A stretch of DNA of 28,433 bases from Dehalococcoidia bacterium (lineage in GTDB: Bacteria; Chloroflexota; Dehalococcoidia; Dehalococcoidales; UBA1222). Location of the stretch: NCBI GenBank assembly GCA_009783135.1, contig WRHS01000007.1, positions 1 to 28,433 on the forward strand, written 5' to 3'. The stretch's first letter is position 1, and each line of letters begins with the position of its first letter. The notes beneath the pieces were generated by a model that did no database searches, had not been told where the DNA came from, and saw only the letters and a list, made by a program, of their open reading frames with translations. Below are positions 24,514 to 28,433 of this stretch, piece after piece. A program made the translations under genes and the position numbers.

Positions 24514-25793
24514 GGGTCTTGTCAACATCACTGTGTAAACTCGCTAAATTCATAGTAAATCCGGATATAGAATATCGATCTGCCCGAGTACTAATGCCCA
24601 ATTTGGAATAGGCATAGTCCATTTCTTAGTAATGTCCATGATTCTCAAGAAAAATGCTTTGAACACTGCTTCACTATTCGGGAAGGCCGCCTTCCCCCTA
24701 GTAACTTTACGCATCGCCGAATTCAGAGCTTCAATCACATTGGTGGTATATACCATTTTGCGTATTGGCGCGGGAAGCTCAAACAATTTCTCGACATGTT
24801 CGAAATTATCCGCCCATACACGCACAGCTGATGGATAATCAGCCCAATTGGTTTTAAGAGCCGCTAGAGCTTGTTTTGCGGCTTGAATAGATACGGCGGA
24901 GTAGATTGCCTTGGCATCGCTACAAAATGCCTTGTAGTGCTTGGTGGGAATATATTTCAGGCTATTGCGTTGTAAATGCACCATACAGCGCTGCACATGA
25001 GTCTGGGGGAATATACTCAACACTCCCTGCTCCAACTCTCTTAATCCATCAACGCACACAAACAGCATACGTTGAACACCGCGGGCTCGCAGTTCGTCAA
25101 ATATCATCATCCAGAAATGAGCCCCCTCGTTATTGCTTATCCATAAACCTAATACATCTTTGTGTCCTTGCATATCAATGCCAAGCACTGAATAGACCGC
25201 TTTGTTTATGGCTTTTCCCTCATCTTTAACCTTTACGACCATGGCATCTACATATACGAAAGCATAGACAGCTTCCAGTTCGCGGCTTTGCCATGCATCA
25301 AACCTAGGGGTTACTCGCTCTACTATGCGCGATATGGTTTCATGGCTCATGGCAAAACCATATATGTCTTTAATGATTGTGCTGATATCCCTATCGCTGA
25401 GCCCCTTGGCATACATTGACATGACTTTATCTTGGATTTCAGACACATCATTTTGCCCCTTCCTGACCACTTGGGGCTCAAAACTACCTTCACGGTCGCG
25501 GGGGACATCAATAATCAGTTCGCCAGAGCGCTCAGTTCGTAGTTTTTTGGATATTAAGCCATTGCGACGATTGACTGTATCTTTGGGATACTGAGCATGC
25601 TTCTCATAGCCTAAATGCTCAATCTAGCTCAGCTTTGAGCATATCTTCCAGCGTGCCCGCAAACATATCACGCAATGCCTCCTGTAGCTCACTGGCACTG
25701 GTAATCCCAAGTTCACGAACCATATCCATCATCATAGCTCGCCGCCTGGTCTCTTCGGGGCCTATTATTCTTTTCATACCGTGTAACTCCTTT
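24514..25793 (-). mobile_element. IS256-family insertion sequence, right boundary uncertain
   Basis: The left end is placed where the interrupted transposase frame changes to GGGTCTTGTCAACATCACTG, 36 bp beyond the transposase stop. The right boundary is not certain: no convincing copy of this end was found to the right, and an IS5-family element follows. The right limit given here is only the base before the candidate IS5 repeat. IS256 elements normally have 8-9 bp target duplications; none could be assigned. Confidence 0.55.
24550..25777 (-). pseudogene. IS256-family (mutator-type) transposase, one frameshift
   Basis: The DDE transposase is split in two frames. The first runs from ATG 25777 (AGGAG eight bases upstream) as MKRIIGPEETRRRAMMMDMV to LKAELD and stops at a TGA (25619-25621). 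The second continues as EHLGYEKHAQYPKDTVNRRN to the end at 24550. Joined, they restore the family's conserved (L/M)DEHLGYEKH segment, so one extra T explains the break. The catalytic text is intact: FVYVDAMVVKVKDEG (first Asp), FVCVDGLRELEQGV (second Asp) and VYTTNVIEALNSAMRK (Glu, TTNxIE motif). Total about 410 residues, normal for IS256. A sequencing or assembly error, a recent inactivating mutation and recoding at the TGA are all possible, in falling order of likelihood. Confidence 0.85.
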
Positions 25794-27077
25794 AAGGTCA
25801 CCTCTATTAACTCTCGTCTGGTAACAACGAGGTAATTGCTTCCGTGCTTTAACTTGGCGACATAGAATGTCGACTTGTTAGCTGGTCAAAACTCCCATTC
25901 TCATCCCTCAATTTTCCCCGTTTTCCCCCACATTCCTATATTTGGGTACTTTTTATCCATGATACGGCATAGGCACTCTCCGGAGCCTTACCAGACACTC
26001 ATATCGCTGAAGATTGTAAGCCAGATTCTTAAGGGCAATCTGGCATCTTGCCCGGGCGATACCTATCGTCCTGACGGATATACCGCCGAATGAATTTGTC
26101 ATATGCCCGAAAACATGTTCCACCCTGGCCCTGACCCTGGACTTCTCGCGGTTACTCATCTTCTGCTTTTCCGTCAGGGGATTAGCACGATAACCTTTCT
26201 CATGGATTTTCAGAATTAAGCCGGGGTTCTGTTTAAGTATGGCCGCATGTAGTATTTCTCCGACATAGGCGCTGTCGGCATACAGCTTTCGGTCTGCCTT
26301 ATCAATAAGCTTCGCCATCTCTTTGCTGTCGTGTACCGAGGCGGGGGTTACCGTATAATTCACGATCATCTTGCTGTCACAATCGACCTTGATATGGTCC
26401 TTATAACCGTAATGGGTTTCGCCATTCTTCTTAGTCCATCTGGCGTCTTTATCCTTTTGACGGCACTTAGGGGGATTATCACTCCATAGATCAAGACTAA
26501 TGCCGGATTTGATTTGCCGGTTCTCTTCACGGGTACTTCTCTGTTTAGGGGCATCGACAAAGCTGGCATCTACTATGCTACCGTTTCTGGTGATTACCCC
26601 TTTGGCTTGCATCTGTCCGGTGAACAGAGCAAACAACTCATTATAGACGCCGCTTTTCTTGAGATTCTCACGGAAGAGCCATATTGTCTTGGCATCGGGG
26701 ACCTTGTCTCCCAGTGACAATCCTAAAAAACGCTGGAAGCTTAATCTGTCGTTTATCAGATATTCCGTTTTATCATCGGCCATGTTGTACCACTGCTGTA
26801 ACAGCAATATCTTGAACATCAGCAGACTATCCCAGGCAGGTCTGCCCCCAAGGGGTGACGGCTCTTTTTGCACCGTCTTCCGCAATATCGGGATGAACAT
26901 ATCAAAGTCCACCACGGAAGATATCCCCTCCAAGGGATCGCCCATGGTCGATAACCGGGATAGCCTGTCGCTTTCTGTAAAGAATCCTATCTGCTTCATG
27001 CCTTATTATATCGTTTAAGGCACAGCTATAGCTAATTCTTCATGTGGTATACTTCAGGGGTTATTAGAGGTAGCCTT
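25794..27077 (-). mobile_element. IS5-family insertion sequence, candidate ends
   Basis: The element surrounds an intact transposase gene. Candidate terminal inverted repeats are AAGGTCACCTCTATTAAC at 25794-25811 and the inverse of 27060-27077, matching at 15 of 18 positions. That gives an element of 1284 bp, a plausible IS5 size. The left repeat lies only 3 bp from the IS256 ribosome site. The right repeat overlaps sequence that reads in frame with the truncated WYL gene, so the ends are provisional and no target duplication could be confirmed. Confidence 0.4.
25953..26999 (-). CDS. IS5-family transposase
   Basis: An intact DDE transposase of 348 residues. Visible are the N-terminal FFTESDRLSRLSTMGDPLE, GRPAWDSLLMFKILLLQQWYN, the LSLGDKVPDAKTIWLFRENL segment typical of IS5 relatives, the first catalytic Asp in NGSIVDASFVDAPKQ, the second in KLYADSAYVGE and the catalytic Glu in RVRARVEHVFGHM. 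A YGYKDHIKVDCDSKMIVNY stretch lies between them. The full-length frame without stops suggests recent activity. It stands between the IS256 gene and a WYL regulator that has lost its front part, which it may have disrupted. Confidence 0.92.
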   Translation of the reverse strand: MKQIGFFTESDRLSRLSTMGDPLEGISSVVDFDMFIPILRKTVQKEPSPLGGRPAWDSLLMFKILLLQQWYNMADDKTEYLINDRLSFQRFLGLSLGDKVPDAKTIWLFRENLKKSGVYNELFALFTGQMQAKGVITRNGSIVDASFVDAPKQRSTREENRQIKSGISLDLWSDNPPKCRQKDKDARWTKKNGETHYGYKDHIKVDCDSKMIVNYTVTPASVHDSKEMAKLIDKADRKLYADSAYVGEILHAAILKQNPGLILKIHEKGYRANPLTEKQKMSNREKSRVRARVEHVFGHMTNSFGGISVRTIGIARARCQIALKNLAYNLQRYECLVRLRRVPMPYHG

Positions 27078-27579
27078 TAGTAAAATCAGGGATGCGATAA
27101 TTACCAGTCAAGTGATTAGCTTTGATTATGTTAATGCGAGCGGCAATAAAAGCAGCCGTTCTGCCGAACCTGTAAAACTCATTTTTAACGCCTATACCTG
27201 GTACTTAATCGCCTACTGTTTCTTAAGAAATTCACATCGTATATTTCGCCTATCGAGGATCAGGAATGTTCAGATAACAAATCAGTATTTTACAAGGCGC
27301 GAGATGCAGGATCACGAAAATTTGGCTACTCGCGCCCCTCTAATAGACTTGCAACTGCGCTGTGACGAACAAGTTTTAAGCAGGCTATATGACACCTTTG
27401 ACGGTGACTGTATCAGCAAAAATGACAACGGCAGTTATGACTTAGCCGTTACGATACCGGAAGATGAATGGATTTACGGATATATTTTATCGTTCGGCTC
27501 TAATGCCGAAGTGCTTGAGCCGAAACATATCCGCGAGATAATCAAGATCCGCGCAAAAGAAATTTCAGAAAAATATTAA
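27061..27579 (+). pseudogene. WYL-domain transcriptional regulator, 5' truncated
   Basis: Only the C-terminal ligand-sensing part of a YafY/DeoR-like regulator remains. In-frame sequence can be followed from about 27061 (LLEVAFSKIRDAIITSQVISF) through DYVNASGNKSSRSAEPVKLIF to the hallmark region TWYLIAYC, FRLSRIRNVQIT and a WCX-like C-terminal domain ending at 27579. There is no helix-turn-helix and no proper start (the first GTG at 27112 is inside the WYL domain). Immediately upstream is the IS5-family element, the likely cause of the truncation. In Firmicutes such regulators often neighbour GyrI-like proteins, as here. Without its DNA-binding domain the product should not act as a repressor. 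Confidence 0.8.
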
Positions 27580-27655
27580 AACCTTTCCGAATATGACATA
27601 CAGTTGTCACTCTTGCCTGTTATGATAAAAGAAAAACATGGAGGAGACAGCTGAA

Positions 27656-28117
27656 ATGAAAGTTGAAATAATTAACTTTAAAGCTCAAATTGCTGTAGCT
27701 ATGAAAGTAACGGCGATAGGTATGGATAAAATGGCTGAGGAAATGGACGCGGGATACAAAAAACTTATGGTGTATGTTTCTGAGCAGGGAAAACAAATTG
27801 CGGGCGCGCCTTATTGCTGCTACACAAATTGCAGCGAGGATTTTTCGCAGTTTGATATGGAACTCGCAATACCTGTCAATGAAGCGCTTTCAATTTCCGG
27901 CGATTTTTTTATGAGTCAATCTTACGACGGCAGAGCAGTAACTGCAACGCATAAAGGGGCATACAAAGATGTTGAGATAGCTTATACCGCCCTTATGCAA
28001 TACATGGCTGAAAACAAGCTGGAGTCAACAGGCGTTTATTATGATTATTACATCAACAATCCCGCAGATACACAGGAGAGCGAGTTGCTGACGCAAGTGG
28101 TATTCCCGATAAAATAA
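27656..28117 (+). CDS. GyrI-like small-molecule-binding domain protein
   Basis: A 153-residue stand-alone GyrI-like/AraC effector-binding domain protein. It opens with a strand KVEIINFKAQIAVAMKVT and contains a helix (AEEMDAGYKKLMVYVSEQG). It then shows the typical APYCCYTNCSEDFSQFDMEL and GRAVTATHKGAYKDVEIAYT segments and ends with a YDYYINNPADTQESELLTQV block and FPIK. The family binds hydrophobic ligands or shields targets such as gyrase; this one's ligand is unknown. ATG 27656 is preferred over 27638, because GGAGGAG (27640-27646) sits 9 bases upstream of it while the earlier ATG overlaps that site. It follows the truncated WYL regulator and precedes a DUF3795 gene, a familiar Firmicutes-type arrangement. 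Confidence 0.85.
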   Translation: MKVEIINFKAQIAVAMKVTAIGMDKMAEEMDAGYKKLMVYVSEQGKQIAGAPYCCYTNCSEDFSQFDMELAIPVNEALSISGDFFMSQSYDGRAVTATHKGAYKDVEIAYTALMQYMAENKLESTGVYYDYYINNPADTQESELLTQVVFPIK

Positions 28118-28135
28118 GGGGAGGAATGAAAAAGT

Positions 28136-28433
28136 ATGGATAAAACATTTGCTTGTTATTGTGGTCTTTATTGCGGGAACTGCGCGGTTAAAGTGAAAGT
28201 CGAACCCGCGGCGAAGGCTTTACACAGCGAAATGAAAGCGGCCGGCTTTGAGGATGTTATATCTTTTATTCCGGGCGGCGAAGGCTTTTGGTCCTTTCTG
28301 AAAAGCATGGCAAATAACGGCATGTGCGTTTCTTGCCGGGACGGAAGCGGCAATCCCGGCTGCGCCGTCAGGATATGCGCGAAAGAAAAAGGCGTCCGAA
28401 TGTGCGCCTTTTGTGAAAAATACCCATGCGACA
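28136..28433 (+). CDS. DUF3795-like cysteine-rich protein, partial at window end
   Basis: The first 99 codons of a gene that continues beyond the window. The N-terminus MDKTFACYCGLYCGNCAVKV with CxCGLYCxxC, the middle CVSCRDGSGNPGCAVRIC and the CAFCEKYPC near the edge form the cysteine pattern of DUF3795, thought to bind zinc. Function is unknown. GGGGAGGA (28118-28125) stands 10 bases before ATG 28136. An ATG at 28126 opens only a five-codon frame and is not the start. It begins 18 bp after the GyrI-like gene, so the two are probably one operon. Confidence 0.82.
   Translation, partial: MDKTFACYCGLYCGNCAVKVKVEPAAKALHSEMKAAGFEDVISFIPGGEGFWSFLKSMANNGMCVSCRDGSGNPGCAVRICAKEKGVRMCAFCEKYPCD

Noticed and set aside
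24284..24622. A 112-codon minus-strand frame across the IS junction
   Set aside because: It spans two unrelated mobile elements and lies opposite a clear transposase N-terminus with its own ribosome site, so it is a chance frame.
25619..25621. Programmed frameshifting as the explanation for the split IS256 transposase
   Set aside because: IS256 transposases are normally one frame and no stimulatory structure or classic slippery sequence is visible; error or mutation is simpler.
25870..25890. A matching right end for the IS256 element (aatgtcgacttg against the inverse of gtcttgtcaacatc)
   Set aside because: Only 8 of 11 core positions agree and the match does not extend, which is within chance for this length of search.
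27604..27630. A TTGTCA...TATGAT promoter before the GyrI-like gene
   Set aside because: The spacing between the hexamers is only 11 bases, too short for a sigma-70 promoter.
1..28433. CRISPR array, tRNA or rRNA genes, or a recognisable new defence system
   Set aside because: No regularly spaced repeats, cloverleaf-like stretches or defence-type gene clusters were seen; the coding space is filled by housekeeping genes and insertion sequences.

Overview
The window looks like metagenome-derived DNA that joins at least two backgrounds. Roughly the first 4.2 kb reads as Bacteroidota: there is a TTTG-N20-TAccTTTG promoter before carB, a small ribbon-helix-helix-like protein ending in DYPTLF, an aminotransferase and a lipoprotein alkaline phosphatase. 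From the middle of carB to about 24.2 kb the genes look like a different bacterium, most likely a Chloroflexota of Dehalococcoidia type. That placement is inferred from protein style and gene neighbourhoods and was not tested by database search. The switch falls inside one uninterrupted carB reading frame, near a motif conserved in both lineages. The window is therefore either an assembly chimera or a real mosaic gene, and this is its most important feature.

Layout: 1-504 is a decayed insertion-sequence remnant. 616-3438 holds alkaline phosphatase (-), a ribbon-helix-helix-like protein and an aminotransferase (+). 3550-7591 is pyrimidine synthesis (carB, pyrK), followed by an unknown anchored protein (+). 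8375-9450 holds a lipoprotein and folE (-). 9547-13212 is a minus-strand cluster: foldase-like protein, hom, thrC. 13546-16626 holds a sugar-nucleotide transferase and acetyl-CoA synthetase (+). 16736-18627 is prfA-prmC (+). 18639-18829 carries a decayed RCC1-repeat fragment (-). 18850-22279 is a minus-strand cluster: Xer recombinase, a tail-anchored 95-residue protein and an EF-G-like GTPase. uvrC (+) is divergent from xerD.

From 24.3 to 27.1 kb there is a pile-up of insertion sequences. An IS1182/IS5-like 5' remnant is cut by an IS256-family element whose transposase is frameshifted, and an intact IS5-family transposase follows. Beyond it lie a WYL-domain regulator that has lost its N-terminus, a GyrI-like ligand-binding protein and a DUF3795 cysteine-rich protein that runs off the end. 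These last genes resemble Firmicutes accessory genes and may be acquired or come from a third source.

Most genes are housekeeping: pyrimidine, folate/pterin and threonine synthesis, acetate activation, translation termination, recombination and repair. I saw no rRNA, tRNA, CRISPR array or clear new defence system. Taxonomic statements rest on recalled family patterns.
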